Source of the DNA: a virus
DNA length: 64,000 bases
Virus record (IMG/VR): IMGVR_UViG_3300006033_000024
Span: 1-64,000 of that record
Strand: one strand, 5' to 3'
The position numbers were made by a program, and so were the translations under genes. A model generated the notes under the pieces. The model searched no databases and had not been told where the DNA came from. It worked only from the letters and a program-made list of their open reading frames with translations. This document shows positions 17,604 to 28,000 of this stretch, in pieces; position 1 is the first letter of the stretch, and each line of letters starts with the position of its first letter.

Positions 17604-19052
17604 GTGGCATATTTAAATAAATTATCCGTTATAAGTGGGAAATCAGACATTGGATTAGAAAATGTAGATAATACTTCTGACGCAAATAAACCCGTATCGA
17701 TTGCAACACAAACGGAATTGAATCTGAAACAACCTAAAAAATATCGGTTTGGGTTTGATGAGTATGGGATGTTCAAGAAGCCATCCGATTTCACTCCGAC
17801 ACTTCCATGTAATTTCTATCGGGATAGTTCCAACGTAATCAAACATGATATGGATTTTGGTGCATTGAAAACAGGCACGAAAATCTATGTCAATGTTTCA
17901 AGTGGAAGTGATTCGACAGGGAATGGAACGATTGGAACACCGTATAAGACGATTCAAAAAGCGTGTACCATCGCCGCCGCTGGTGCAGATGCAGAGTATA
18001 GCGTCGTCGTCACAAGCACCGTTCCATTCTTCCGTGACGAACAATTAGGTGCAATCACGTTTACCAACAAGAATATATCCATCGTGCATAACGTGGCAGG
18101 AACGAGAATCGTCATGTCGATGGGGCAACGTGGATTGACGTGGACACAAGATGGAACAGGAACGTGGAAAGCATCACGAACAGGTGTTTATGCGGTCTAC
18201 GATTTCCGACGCAAAGATGTGAATGGGGTTTACATTCCGTTAGACAATAAATCGAGTTTAGCGAACTGTCAAGCGAACATCAACTCATGGTACACCGATA
18301 GCACCTATATATGGGTGCATACATCGGACGGATTGATTCCGACCGATACGAACATCGCTGCTTGCGTGCAAGTCACAACGCCGACCGTCACCTTGCTCGG
18401 AACTTCAAGAATCTATTTCGAGAATATCGACTTCTGCGCTCTCAATTTTGAATTAGGCGGAATCATCATCAAAGGTGACGCAACAGGAAGTACGGTTGTC
18501 GGTCGGGTGGTCGCAAATGGGTGTACGTTCGCTTCGCAAGGAAGATTGACAACGAATTATGGAAATGCCTTCGAAACGCAAGATGTCAAGAACGTGCAAC
18601 TATTCAATTGTTTCGGAGGGTATGCGAAAGCCGATGTATTCAACTACCACTTCACGAATGTTCCAACGAATAATCGCAGGGATTGTTTAGTGCTTGAATA
18701 CGTTGTCGAAGGATATAACGCAGGTCTTGACCGAACAGATAATAATAACAATGCAACAACCGCTCACGAAGGTGCAAATGTGCTTCGAATCGGGTGTTCG
18801 GGAAGTAATACGAAAGGGCCTGTTTTAGCCGATGTCGGCGGTTGCTATTCCATCTGTATAGATTGCGATATGGTCGATTCTACCTACTCGTTAGGAACGT
18901 ACTATTTTGAAGCAAATGTCGCAGGGAAAGCAATCCTAATCAACTGTTCGACCGATGAAGATGCAATCGGTCTAAATGCGAATTGCAAAACATACGCCTA
19001 CAATTTTATCGGAAATATCTCAAACACAGGGTATCCGATAGTTATGGATTAA
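17604..19052 (+). CDS. tail fibre / depolymerase with beta-helix
   Basis: 482 aa, GTG start. The N-terminal shaft motif KSDIGLENVDNTSDANKP is common in Bacillota phage fibres. From about residue 90 a right-handed beta-helix begins (IYVNVSSGSDSTGNG, then GTPYKTIQKAC), as in pectate-lyase-like depolymerases that degrade surface polysaccharide. Cys-rich turns occur at 265-420. Substrate unknown. The codon use (more ACG, GGA) looks different from earlier genes and may reflect module exchange. Confidence 0.82.
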   Translation: MAYLNKLSVISGKSDIGLENVDNTSDANKPVSIATQTELNLKQPKKYRFGFDEYGMFKKPSDFTPTLPCNFYRDSSNVIKHDMDFGALKTGTKIYVNVSSGSDSTGNGTIGTPYKTIQKACTIAAAGADAEYSVVVTSTVPFFRDEQLGAITFTNKNISIVHNVAGTRIVMSMGQRGLTWTQDGTGTWKASRTGVYAVYDFRRKDVNGVYIPLDNKSSLANCQANINSWYTDSTYIWVHTSDGLIPTDTNIAACVQVTTPTVTLLGTSRIYFENIDFCALNFELGGIIIKGDATGSTVVGRVVANGCTFASQGRLTTNYGNAFETQDVKNVQLFNCFGGYAKADVFNYHFTNVPTNNRRDCLVLEYVVEGYNAGLDRTDNNNNATTAHEGANVLRIGCSGSNTKGPVLADVGGCYSICIDCDMVDSTYSLGTYYFEANVAGKAILINCSTDEDAIGLNANCKTYAYNFIGNISNTGYPIVMD

Positions 19053-19082
19053 CTGACCCTCAAGGTCACAGAAAGGTATATT

Positions 19083-19184
19083 ATGAAAGCAAAATTGTTA
19101 GCAATCGGCAAAGTATTATTCGAACTTTCTGTAACCATGTATCCAATTAAGAAAGGAGGGTATAAATTTGGCATACTTAAATAA
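19083..19184 (+). CDS. 33-aa small protein
   Basis: ATG at 19083 follows AGAAAGG. The short product (starts MKAKLLAIGKVLFEL, ends GYKFGILK) overlaps the start of the next fibre gene by 17 bases and contains that gene's ribosome binding site, so its translation could regulate the fibre. It may also be just a coupling peptide. Confidence 0.45.
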   Translation: MKAKLLAIGKVLFELSVTMYPIKKGGYKFGILK

Positions 19185-20577
19185 GATAGTCGTACCAGAC
19201 GATGTTGGTACGGTTACAAGTGTCAACACCCGCATCGGGGATGTTGTTTTAGGGAAATCCGACGTTGGTTTAGATAACGCAGATAATACAAGTGATCTTG
19301 ACAAACCAATTTCTACCGCTACGCAAACAGCGTTGGATTTAAAGGTTGATGAAACAATAACGGTTAATGGTTATGCACTGTCAGCCAACGTCAATCTTGG
19401 AAAATCAGACGTTGGTCTTGGCAACGTTGACAATACAAGCGACTTAGACAAGCCAATATCTACGCTTCAACAGGGTGCGCTTGATCTAAAGATGGATTTG
19501 GATGGAAGCAATTCCAACGTTGATGTTTTAAGTTTTGACACTACTGTAACGCTTGGCGCAATAACCACTGGTCAACTTCAATATGATACGGGCGAAGGCA
19601 CATTAACCTTGGGGATGAACGGTGGAAATGTTATGCAATCCATCGGTCTTGAACAATATATCCGTATTCGCAACGTTGATTCTGTTGAAATTGTTGACGG
19701 TGATGTTGTGGCATATTTTGGAACTATTGGGAATAGTGGTAAAATCAACGTTAAACGTTTTAATCCGGCAACAATGTTGGGTGCTTATATTCTTGGTATC
19801 GCCACCGAACACATTGCAATCAACGCCGACGGTTTGTGTACTTATGTCGGTAAGGTTCGTGGTTTTGATACAAGTGGAACGCCCGTTAGCGAAGTTTGGG
19901 TTGATAATGATATTTTGTGGGCACATCCGACGTTGGCTGGCAAAATGACAAAAGTTCAACCGACTGCGCCAAGCCAACAAATCTCGATGGGGATTGTTGT
20001 AAGTGCTCATGGATCAAACGGAACATTCTCTGTTCGTGTTGTCAACATTCAAGCATTATCGCGGTTAACAGATGTTTATGCTCCGACGCGTGCAAGTGGT
20101 GATCTATTATATTGGAACGCCGCTAATTTACGTTGGGAAGTGACAAAAGCATCAGCTAATTTCTTTATCACGCCCGAAGGTGGTTATGCGATTAAGTTGA
20201 TCAACAAAACCGGTGGTGCTTCCGTTAAGGGATATGCAGTAACCACAAGCGATACGACCGATAATGCGGCTCGTAACATTGTCGTTGATGTTCCTAACCC
20301 GATCGGCGTTATTTACGAATCGGGTGTTGCGGACGGTCAGCCGATGTGGGTTGTTGTATCTGGTATTGCCGAAGCGTATTTCCAGAACGCGCCGACCCGT
20401 GCATTTTTAGCGCGTGGATTTATTACGGGGGATACGGGATATGTTTCTGGACAGATCAAGTCCGAAGCATTACCAACGTCGCCGTTTGCAACGGATAAAC
20501 ATTTTTATGAACTTGGGCATATTTTGGAAACAAAAGGTGCGCCGGGTTTGGCAAAGATGGTATTGCATTTTAATTAA
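19168..20577 (+). CDS. tail fibre protein
   Basis: 469 aa from TTG with AAAGGAGGGT upstream. The N-terminus has two copies of the fibre shaft repeat (KSDVGLDNADNTSDLDKP and GKSDVGLGNVDNTSDLDKP). The C-terminal 130 residues (INKTGGASVKGY to the end) resemble phage capsid/fibre decoration folds related to DUF2190 proteins. Closed by a terminator. Confidence 0.8.
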   Translation: MAYLNKIVVPDDVGTVTSVNTRIGDVVLGKSDVGLDNADNTSDLDKPISTATQTALDLKVDETITVNGYALSANVNLGKSDVGLGNVDNTSDLDKPISTLQQGALDLKMDLDGSNSNVDVLSFDTTVTLGAITTGQLQYDTGEGTLTLGMNGGNVMQSIGLEQYIRIRNVDSVEIVDGDVVAYFGTIGNSGKINVKRFNPATMLGAYILGIATEHIAINADGLCTYVGKVRGFDTSGTPVSEVWVDNDILWAHPTLAGKMTKVQPTAPSQQISMGIVVSAHGSNGTFSVRVVNIQALSRLTDVYAPTRASGDLLYWNAANLRWEVTKASANFFITPEGGYAIKLINKTGGASVKGYAVTTSDTTDNAARNIVVDVPNPIGVIYESGVADGQPMWVVVSGIAEAYFQNAPTRAFLARGFITGDTGYVSGQIKSEALPTSPFATDKHFYELGHILETKGAPGLAKMVLHFN

Positions 20578-20581
20578 GTAT

Positions 20582-20622
20582 AAAAACCCCGTAGTCTGGA
20601 TGGATTACGGGGTTTCCTTTTA
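20582..20622 (+). terminator. Rho-independent terminator
   Basis: Perfect stem AAACCCCGTA / TACGGGGTTT with an 11-base loop, followed by CCTTTT. It separates the fibre genes at 17604-20577 from the next fibre cluster. Confidence 0.8.
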
Positions 20623-20635
20623 AGGTGGTGAAATA

Positions 20636-20845
20636 ATGTCACTAAGATACCAGACCCAAATCCCAAATTCGGAATCCGATCAAGGGATTGACAATTATGA
20701 TTACAGTGCTTTATTGCGTTTGATCCGTGCAAGGGCGGGGTTCGTTTTTGCGAACACTGAATTTGACAACTTGCAGAATCAGATCAATGCGATTGAAGCA
20801 ACCAGTTTGATTACGTTGACCGACCCAGAAGAGGTGCTTACATAA
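20636..20845 (+). CDS. 69-aa fibre-cluster protein
   Basis: ATG after AAGGTGG. Sequence SESDQGIDNYDYSALLRL looks like a small helical phage protein. It ends LITLTDPEEVLT, almost the same as the end of the next gene product. The GAGGTG encoded by EV is also the ribosome binding site of the next gene, which starts one base before this stop ends. Confidence 0.7.
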   Translation: MSLRYQTQIPNSESDQGIDNYDYSALLRLIRARAGFVFANTEFDNLQNQINAIEATSLITLTDPEEVLT

Positions 20846-21432
20846 TGGAACAAATCACTTATTATGTCAACACACAAACAGTCACGGGGAACCCACCCTA
20901 CGAGGGTGATCACCAAACGATTAAACTTGTGCTTGACTTTACTGAAACTGACTATGAAGATTGGCCGAAATTCGTAGACTTTATTATTCCGGGCAACGTC
21001 CCCAGTTTTAAATCTTTGGGTTCGGACACAATCGTTAATTATATAATGACGAACGCCGAATTAAAAACAGGAACGTTGTACATCCAACCTTATGCGAAAC
21101 TTCCTACTGGTGAAACCAAACGTTTTTCGATCTATAATTTAAAGGTCGATGATTCGTTGGTTGTCATTACGGATATGTCTGTAATAACGCAAGACATCTT
21201 GGATTTTCTAAATACGCAACTTAATTTAAAGGTTGATAAGGTTGCAGGCAAGAGTTTGATTGCCGATTCTGCCATAACGGACTTAACCGATGGCAACGAC
21301 ACTTCGTTACACGTCCATGATTCAAGATATTACACGGAGAGCGAAGTCGATGGTCTACTTGGAAACAAGGTGGACAAGATTACCGGATACGGATTGATTT
21401 CGTTAACAGATCCTTTGGAGGTTTTAACATGA
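20845..21432 (+). CDS. baseplate / fibre-anchor protein (BppU-like N-terminus)
   Basis: 195 aa. The N-terminal 110 residues (ITYYVNTQTVTGN, DHQTIKLVLDFTETDYEDW) resemble the beta domain that starts many phage upper-baseplate (BppU) and fibre proteins. The C-terminal part has a fibre shaft (NLKVDKVAGKSLIADSAI, HVHDSRYYTESEVD) and ends LISLTDPLEVLT. It probably links the next fibre to the baseplate. Confidence 0.72.
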   Translation: MEQITYYVNTQTVTGNPPYEGDHQTIKLVLDFTETDYEDWPKFVDFIIPGNVPSFKSLGSDTIVNYIMTNAELKTGTLYIQPYAKLPTGETKRFSIYNLKVDDSLVVITDMSVITQDILDFLNTQLNLKVDKVAGKSLIADSAITDLTDGNDTSLHVHDSRYYTESEVDGLLGNKVDKITGYGLISLTDPLEVLT

Positions 21433-21434
21433 AA

Positions 21435-21452
21435 ATAAAATACTCGTTTTAT
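21435..21452. repeat. 18-bp dyad ATAAAA-TACTCG-TTTTAT
   Basis: Exact dyad copy before the fibre gene at 21475. A 17-codon reading frame (MKIKYSFYVRKGGELNG) with GGAGG upstream covers it and overlaps the fibre start. Confidence 0.85.
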
Positions 21453-21474
21453 GTGAGAAAAGGTGGTGAGTTGA

Positions 21475-23817
21475 ATGGCTAAATATATTAAGACAATGGT
21501 GGATGCCAACGGGGATACAATTTATCCACGCACACGGGCAAATGCCGTCACGATGTCGGATGGTGCAACCAATTTAGAAACCAAGATCAACTCCAAAGTT
21601 GATAAGACACAAAAAGTCAATACAAAGGCTTTGTCTGGCGATGTTACCCTTAACGCCGTTGATATTCCAAATACCCCTGCGGGTGGTATTGCAGCGACTA
21701 ACGTCCAAACTGCGATCGACGAGTTGGACACCGAAAAGGTACGTAGGGCCGGAACATCTACAATTTCCGGTGTAAACGCAGAAGCAATCGGAAGTGGTCA
21801 AATCGCAAGTGGTGTAAACTCTTTTGCCGAAGGTGCGAATAACCGAGCATTGGGTGACTTTTCCCATGCCGAAGGATACGATACCGAAGCATCCAATAAC
21901 CAAGCACATACCGAAGGGGCTCAAACCTTTGCACAAGGGCAACAATCTCACGCAGAAGGATTGGGTACGGTTGCGTATGGTAAGGCACAACACGCAAGTG
22001 GAAAGTGGAATGTCATTCAAGGAAACCCAAGTGTTGCCAATCCAACCGATCATGCCTATATTGTCGGAAACGGAACGGACGATGCCAACCGATCCAACGC
22101 TCTTGCCTTGCAATGGGATGGGAAGTTGCTTATTACCGATGTTGAAAGTTTTGACGGTACGAAGCATCTGATCACAACCGATGAAAAGTTGAAGTTGTCC
22201 GGGATTGAAGCCGGTGCAGAAGTCAACAACCTTACCGATGTGAACGCACTTGACTTGACCGATGGTGGCGATACCACGTTGCATACCCATGATGGACGGT
22301 ACTACACCGAAACCGAAGTCGATACCAAAGATGCACTCAAAGCCGACAAGGTAATGGCAACGAACTTAGTAACGAATGGGGATTTCTCAAATGGTACGAC
22401 AGGGTGGAGTGCGGGAAATGGCACTTTGGCAGTAACCAATGGAAAAGCGTTAGTCACAGGAACGGGGGCAAGTTCAAGTGTTTTGTTGATTCCGTCTGCG
22501 GGAGGGGCATCGGCTCTACTCAATGATAAAGTGTACATATCGGCACTTGTAAAAGTTCCAACCGAAGCTGATTATGTTGCATTACAACTTTATAATAATG
22601 CCTCTACGGTCGAAATCCCTTCAAGTTTAGGGAAGCCAATTGTTGACACAAGGGTTTCTACCATATACACACTAACGGCTGACCGACCCATTTTAAGAGG
22701 TGGTGTGCGTTGTTATTTCCCAAGTGCCGCTATCGCAAATGGGAAAATCTTTGAAGCAGATAATATCTTGTTAATCAATCTCACTCAAATCTTCGGCGCT
22801 GGTCTTGAACCGTCCAAAGAGCAAATCGACCGATTGCTTTCCATCTATCCGAACTCATGGTTCAACGGAACATCTGAACTTGCGAACGTGAAGCAGTTGT
22901 GGAATGAAAAGGTTGACCGACTTCTTGCGACAAACTTGGTGACCAATGGGGATTTCAGCAATGGTACGACAGGGTGGTCTATGTCGGGTGCTTCCACAGC
23001 ATCGGCATCGAATATTATGACTTCAACAGGCGATGGAACATCGACTATGTTTATTGGAACACACGCAACCTCGTTTGTTTCAGCCGTAGGGAAAAAAGTT
23101 TATGCAAAATTAAAGGTTCGATTCAGAACAGCATTACCCAATCAATTTGAATTTATTGTAGATGGAATTACGGCAGGAACAAACCAAATTTTAGTAAAAA
23201 CAGGGTTGGTTCTTGATACTTGGTATGACATGAGTTTTGTGGCAACACAACCGTCTGATGTTTTGGGTTTTATAGCGTTGAAAACAGTTGCGACATATTC
23301 AAGTTCTGGTGTTGCATTAAACGCACTTATAGATTTCCAATACGTTCTTGCTCTCGACCTAACATCCATCTTCGGTGCAGGGAAAGAACCGACCGCCGTT
23401 CAAATGGATAACCTACTCGCCAACTTCCCAAACTCATGGTTTAACGGAACGGTGGAATTAGCAAGTCTGCTGAACATTCTGAACACGAAAGCAGATAAGA
23501 CACAGGAAGCGTGGATTACACCGACATTGTTGAATGGTGCGACAAATGTTAGCGGTTATGATGTTGGCTATTTTAAGACGTCTATTGGAATGGTTGCATT
23601 GAGGGGAAGAATCAATGTAACACAAGCAGGCACTTCAACATTTTTGTTACCAGCAGGATATAAGTCATTAAGAAATTTAGCATTTCCTTTAATAAATATA
23701 TCAACTAATACAGTAACAGCAAGACTTGTTTTAAGTGGTGGGAATAGTGCTGAATTTTATGGGACGATACCAGCATCTTATTCATTGGATGGAATCATAT
23801 TCAAGGCAGAAGCGTGA
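21475..23817 (+). CDS. large tail fibre with SHAEG repeats and two ligand-binding domains
   Basis: 780 aa. Residues about 90-190 carry SHAEG/AHTEG/QHASG repeats like those at 13868. Two copies of a domain beginning NLVTNGDFSNGTTGWS (about 300 and 485) end in FGAGLEPSKEQID and FGAGKEPTAVQMD with PNSWFNGT, a carbohydrate-binding-like beta sandwich common in phage fibres. A C-terminal tip domain follows residue 680. Likely the main receptor-binding fibre. Confidence 0.88.
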   Translation: MAKYIKTMVDANGDTIYPRTRANAVTMSDGATNLETKINSKVDKTQKVNTKALSGDVTLNAVDIPNTPAGGIAATNVQTAIDELDTEKVRRAGTSTISGVNAEAIGSGQIASGVNSFAEGANNRALGDFSHAEGYDTEASNNQAHTEGAQTFAQGQQSHAEGLGTVAYGKAQHASGKWNVIQGNPSVANPTDHAYIVGNGTDDANRSNALALQWDGKLLITDVESFDGTKHLITTDEKLKLSGIEAGAEVNNLTDVNALDLTDGGDTTLHTHDGRYYTETEVDTKDALKADKVMATNLVTNGDFSNGTTGWSAGNGTLAVTNGKALVTGTGASSSVLLIPSAGGASALLNDKVYISALVKVPTEADYVALQLYNNASTVEIPSSLGKPIVDTRVSTIYTLTADRPILRGGVRCYFPSAAIANGKIFEADNILLINLTQIFGAGLEPSKEQIDRLLSIYPNSWFNGTSELANVKQLWNEKVDRLLATNLVTNGDFSNGTTGWSMSGASTASASNIMTSTGDGTSTMFIGTHATSFVSAVGKKVYAKLKVRFRTALPNQFEFIVDGITAGTNQILVKTGLVLDTWYDMSFVATQPSDVLGFIALKTVATYSSSGVALNALIDFQYVLALDLTSIFGAGKEPTAVQMDNLLANFPNSWFNGTVELASLLNILNTKADKTQEAWITPTLLNGATNVSGYDVGYFKTSIGMVALRGRINVTQAGTSTFLLPAGYKSLRNLAFPLINISTNTVTARLVLSGGNSAEFYGTIPASYSLDGIIFKAEA

Positions 23818-23828
23818 GGTGAAACAAC

Positions 23829-24209
23829 ATGAAACTATACAGAGTAACTGACTTAAACGGAAACTTCTTGCGTGATGATTTCACGTTTGATGAACTGACC
23901 GAAAAAGGAATTGAAGTGGATGTACCGCAAGGATTCATCAGTCCGAAATGGGATGGTACACAATGGATTGAAGGTGCGACACCGACAAAGTTAGCCGAAG
24001 TTGAAACGCAACGGTTAGTGTTCACGTTGAGCGAAGAAAACAGGACGAGCATCAATGCGTTCTTGAAAACGGCGATTGACGAAAACAAAGTCTACACAGC
24101 GTTGACTGCACCGACCACAACGCAGAACACGAAGCAGATTAAGGCATTGACGAAGCAGACCAACAAGATGATTCGATTGATGTTGAACTTGTTGGATTCG
24201 GCAGAATAG
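23829..24209 (+). CDS. XkdW-like tail accessory protein
   Basis: 126 aa, ATG after GAGGTGAAACAAC. The first half is beta-rich with WDGTQWIEGAT, a pattern frequent in small proteins after fibres (XkdW or fibre assembly type); the second half is helical (KQIKALTKQTNKMIRLMLNLL). It may be a fibre chaperone or fibre base. Last gene of the + strand operon. Confidence 0.72.
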   Translation: MKLYRVTDLNGNFLRDDFTFDELTEKGIEVDVPQGFISPKWDGTQWIEGATPTKLAEVETQRLVFTLSEENRTSINAFLKTAIDENKVYTALTAPTTTQNTKQIKALTKQTNKMIRLMLNLLDSAE

Positions 24210-24218
24210 CATAAAATT

Positions 24219-24256
24219 AAAAGGTATGATCCATAAAAAGACCATACCTTTTTTTT
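24219..24256 (+). terminator. Rho-independent terminator ending the late operon
   Basis: Stem AAAAGGTATG / CATACCTTTT with a 13-base loop and a run of eight T. It lies between convergent gene sets; the A-run on the other side means it could work in both directions. Confidence 0.9.
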
Positions 24257-24260
24257 AGCG

Positions 24261-24278
24261 ATAAAATAGTAATTTTAT
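24261..24278. repeat. 18-bp dyad ATAAAA-TAGTAA-TTTTAT
   Basis: Exact dyad copy between the late-operon terminator and 88-nt element copy B. No gene start follows it in either direction, so here it cannot act through a downstream ribosome binding site. Confidence 0.85.
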
Positions 24279-24286
24279 TTGAGCAT

Positions 24287-24374
24287 TTGTAGGACGCGTG
24301 TAAATGTTGGGACATGTATTTATATTGGTTTGTACCAAACATTCGTCCATAAGTCTGAAAATAAGCGTAGAACA
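24287..24374 (+). repeat. 88-nt structured element, copy B
   Basis: Same length and block spacing as copies A, C and D: GTAGGAC at the start, GTAAAT at positions 14-19, GTCTGAAAATAAGC at positions 67-80. Visible stems: GGACG/CGTCC, AATGTT/AACATT, and TTGGT/ACCAA with loop TTGT. It lies in the gap between convergent operons, antisense to the end of the sigma gene transcript. Confidence 0.78.
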
Positions 24375-24377
24375 AGA

Positions 24378-24971
24378 TTATGCCATGTTTAAGTCTTCCG
24401 GCATGAAGTAATGTTCTCTGATCAACTGTTTGCGATAAGATTGGATAAACGCCTTGATCCGCATATTCACGCCACCACGCGTAATCCCAAACCTGTCTGC
24501 AATTTCTTGGTATCCAAGTTCGTCAATATAATAATCTAACACCATCTGGGCAGTATCCTTCATGGGATGATTTTGAATGTCGTGAACAACCTTTTCAAAG
24601 ATGATATGATTCAATGAATCAATGGCCGGCGTCTGTAGATCTACAAAGAAATTGCCAGATCCTTCTTCGCTATCTTCTTTGCCGGAATACTTCTGAAACG
24701 AATGGGTTTCACCGTCACGTTCGATAGTCTTATGTTTACGCAGATAGGTGTCTATAAACCGACGGTAGATTGACATCCACAAGAAGGTTTCAATTTTGTT
24801 ATTCTTTTCCGGATCATAATCGGATAACGCTTTCCACAACCCGATCCGTCCAACTTGCATCAATTCATCGTATTCATCCAACCAATATAGATTCTTACGC
24901 TTGATGACGCTGCCGATCAACGGTTCGTACTTCTCAATCAATTCATTTTGTTCTTCTGGTGTGTAGTTCAT
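24378..24971 (-). CDS. sigma-70 family RNA polymerase sigma factor
   Basis: 197 aa. Region 2 is clear at residues about 30-80: LDEYDELMQVGRIGLWKAL then KIETFLWMSIYRRFIDTYLR. Region 4 helix-turn-helix at about 150-180: GYQEIADRFGITRGGVNMR. Regions 1 and 3 are reduced or missing, as in small phage and ECF-like sigma factors. It probably directs host RNA polymerase to phage middle or late promoters. AGAAAGAGTG precedes the start. Confidence 0.88.
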   Translation of the reverse strand: MNYTPEEQNELIEKYEPLIGSVIKRKNLYWLDEYDELMQVGRIGLWKALSDYDPEKNNKIETFLWMSIYRRFIDTYLRKHKTIERDGETHSFQKYSGKEDSEEGSGNFFVDLQTPAIDSLNHIIFEKVVHDIQNHPMKDTAQMVLDYYIDELGYQEIADRFGITRGGVNMRIKAFIQSYRKQLIREHYFMPEDLNMA

Positions 24972-24994
24972 ACATTCACTCTTTCTATCAAGTC

Positions 24995-25027
24995 AATAGG
25001 GACATATCGTAAAGATACATCCCTATT
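24995..25027. terminator. hairpin between polymerase and sigma genes
   Basis: Inverted repeat AATAGGGA...TCCCTATT with inner ATC/GAT. The T-run is on the + strand side, so it would stop antisense transcription running out of the late operon rather than the - strand operon itself. Confidence 0.6.
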
Positions 25028-25029
25028 TT

Positions 25030-28000
25030 TTAGCTGTTAACTTTGCGGTATGATTTCAGATACCAATTCACATATTTGCCGGATGTTTGTTTTTCCAACC
25101 AGTCCACCTTTGTGAAGATGATGTCGTACTTGCGAATCGGATTCTGATCATACACGCGACTGCTTAGCATCAGTTCGGAACGTTTGCCAGAACCTAAGCT
25201 GGACGTTTCTAACTTGTAAGCCCAAATCTTCTTCTTGTCTTTGGTTTTCATCGCCGTTATATCCACGATGACCAACTTGGTAGCATCTTCCAGTTTACCG
25301 GTCGATAGATCGACATACCCCAAGTGTTCCTTTTGGTATTGTATCTTTTCGGCAACAGATAAATCGGGTAGATCCAAAGATAGAATGTACTGACCGATTT
25401 CGGCTAGGATCTCTTGGATGTTTCCATCAATGCGATATTGTCGATCTGTTTCACGGGCGTTACGGGCGATGATGCTACGGATGATTTCGTCTTCAATGGT
25501 ATCCTTCTTGATGACCTTTGATGATCCGTACTTGGCATAATAATTATTCACTTGTAGCAATTCCGCAACATTCCCGAATTCATTGAAGAATCCGATCTTG
25601 ATCAGAATGTCAAGTTGCTTTGTGTTAATGGATGTTGTAGCAAGGTCGCGCAACAACGCAACGAAGTCTGGATATTTATTTCCATAGAACCGTTGCATTT
25701 CATCGGCGACCGATGCGTTCATATACTTAATCGATTCTAACCCTTTATAGACAGAATTCGTTTCGCGATCCATATAGTATTCAGATTTCGAATACCGGAA
25801 CTTAGGACGTTTAACCCGTATTCCATGTTTGGCAGCGTAATTCGTGACTTCAATTGTCTTGGCTTCTTTGTCGCGAAATACATTCAACGCCGTCGTAATA
25901 AATTCAAGTGGATAGTAATGTCGCAAATATCCACACGCATATCCAATGTATGAATACGCATCCGAATGATTTGACGAGAACATATAGGAACTAGCGTCTT
26001 CAACAACTTTCAAGAAAGACTGGATCACTTCGTGGGCATAATCTTTTTCATACCCATATTTCTTGTGAACGAAGTCAACGAATCGGCGTTCGATTTCCGG
26101 TAACAACTTATCGGTGCCCTTCTTTTTACTGACGGCGCGACGAACGTTGTCGGCTTCGGATCCACTATAACCACAGAACGTTGTTAGAAACTTCATAACT
26201 TGCTCTTGGAAAACACATCGACCCAACGTATCGGAAAAGAATTGATTGATTTCTGGCATGCCGTTATCGTAGATTTTACCTTCGGCAATTTCATCCCTAA
26301 AACTTGCACAACCCGGTCGCAACGCACCGTTAGCGAACGAGAACCATTTTAGATAACTAAACTGGGCGTTTTGTTCTTTAGCACGTTGTAATGTCGTTTC
26401 GCTAAAGAACTTGTTCATATACTGCGTTCCCATGGGTGAATTCCACTGGAAGATTGCGGCAGTATCCGAATGAATACTGTTCCACACTTTTTCATCTTCC
26501 AGATCAATGTTGTCCGGCGTAATCAATGGAATACCGGCTAACGCACATGTATCATTGATGACTGCGATGTTGTCAAGACCCAATATATCCATCTTGACAT
26601 AATTCAAAGCATCTAATTCTTTCATATCTAACATAGATACAGGATAGTCGCTTTGGGCGACGCTACACATTCCAATCGTTTCTTCAATGTCCAAATCGCT
26701 TAACAATACACCACTTGGATGTGAACCGATGGAAACAATCGTCCCCTGTACAATGTCTACATAGTAGAACAATATGGGATACTTTTCGCGCCATTTCGGA
26801 TCAATAAATTGTTGTTGGTTTTCATCTTCTTCGACTTCATTGGATATGGCGTCGGTCACGTCTAACGGCATTTCCAACGCACGACCAATATCCTTAATCG
26901 AACCCTTTAAAGCCAAAGTATTAAAGGTAATGATTTCGCTTGATCGTAGGTTCGATAGATTCATCTTATCTTTAAGAATGAACCCCTTGACCTTATCACG
27001 ATCTTCCGAACCATAGTCCGTGTCAATATCGGCTAACGATACGCGATCCGGATTGATGAACCGGAAAAAGTTTAGGTCAAACTTAATGCTATCCATCTTG
27101 GTGATTCCAAGAACATAGGCGATGAAGGATCCGTTGACAGATCCACGTCCTACGCCACGATGGATGTTATTCGCACGTTCCCATTGAAGTTTATAGTTTT
27201 CAAGCAACATAAACTCATGGGCGCCGGTCTTAACATAGGCGTCAAATTCAGTATCAACAACTTCGCGAATCTTAGCCTGCGTATGTACTTTGTGGATTGT
27301 CGGATGCAACTTGATAGCAGCTTCGACTTCTTCCCGAAACCTTTCAATTGGATTGTCATAAATCTGAGGATACTTATTACTACGATCAATCGTAAACGTT
27401 TCTACCATATCCGCCATACGGTTGGTATTTTCAATCGCATCAATATATATGAACGAATCGACGACACCCTGTTTTGCATAGGCATCTAACAATTCATCGT
27501 AGGTTTTAAACGTCAAATCCCAACCTTCTTCATCATCAAAGAAAACCTTTTTGGCACGTTGCAACATCACGCGACCTTCTGCGTGTTTCTCGTTTAGGGA
27601 ATGTGTGTCGCTGCCGGCAATTAATGGAATCCCATACTGTTTGCTATATTCTATCATGCGTAGATTGTATTCTTTTTGTTTGTCAACATTGTGATGTTGG
27701 ATTTCAAGAAAACACCGATCGGCATTTGCGCTCATATAATCCAACATACTTTGTTGCAGTTCGGCAGATCCACGCCCTAAGACGCCACCGATACACGCCG
27801 TCGTTAGGATAAGGTTGTCTGAAATGCCAAACAACTCTTTAAACGTAATGCGTGGCGAATAGTAATAATGTCCGTCTTCACGATTGAACGATTTACTGAC
27901 CAACCGATTCAACTCAAGAAAACCTTGGTAGTTTTTGGCAATTAAAATAAGGTGGTAGTTATCACGGATTTTTTCGTCTAAGGATTCAGTAACATAAACT

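Noticed and set aside
24995-25027. Terminator for the DNA polymerase transcript
   Set aside because: The T-run is on the opposite strand, so it does not have the form of a terminator for the - strand operon.
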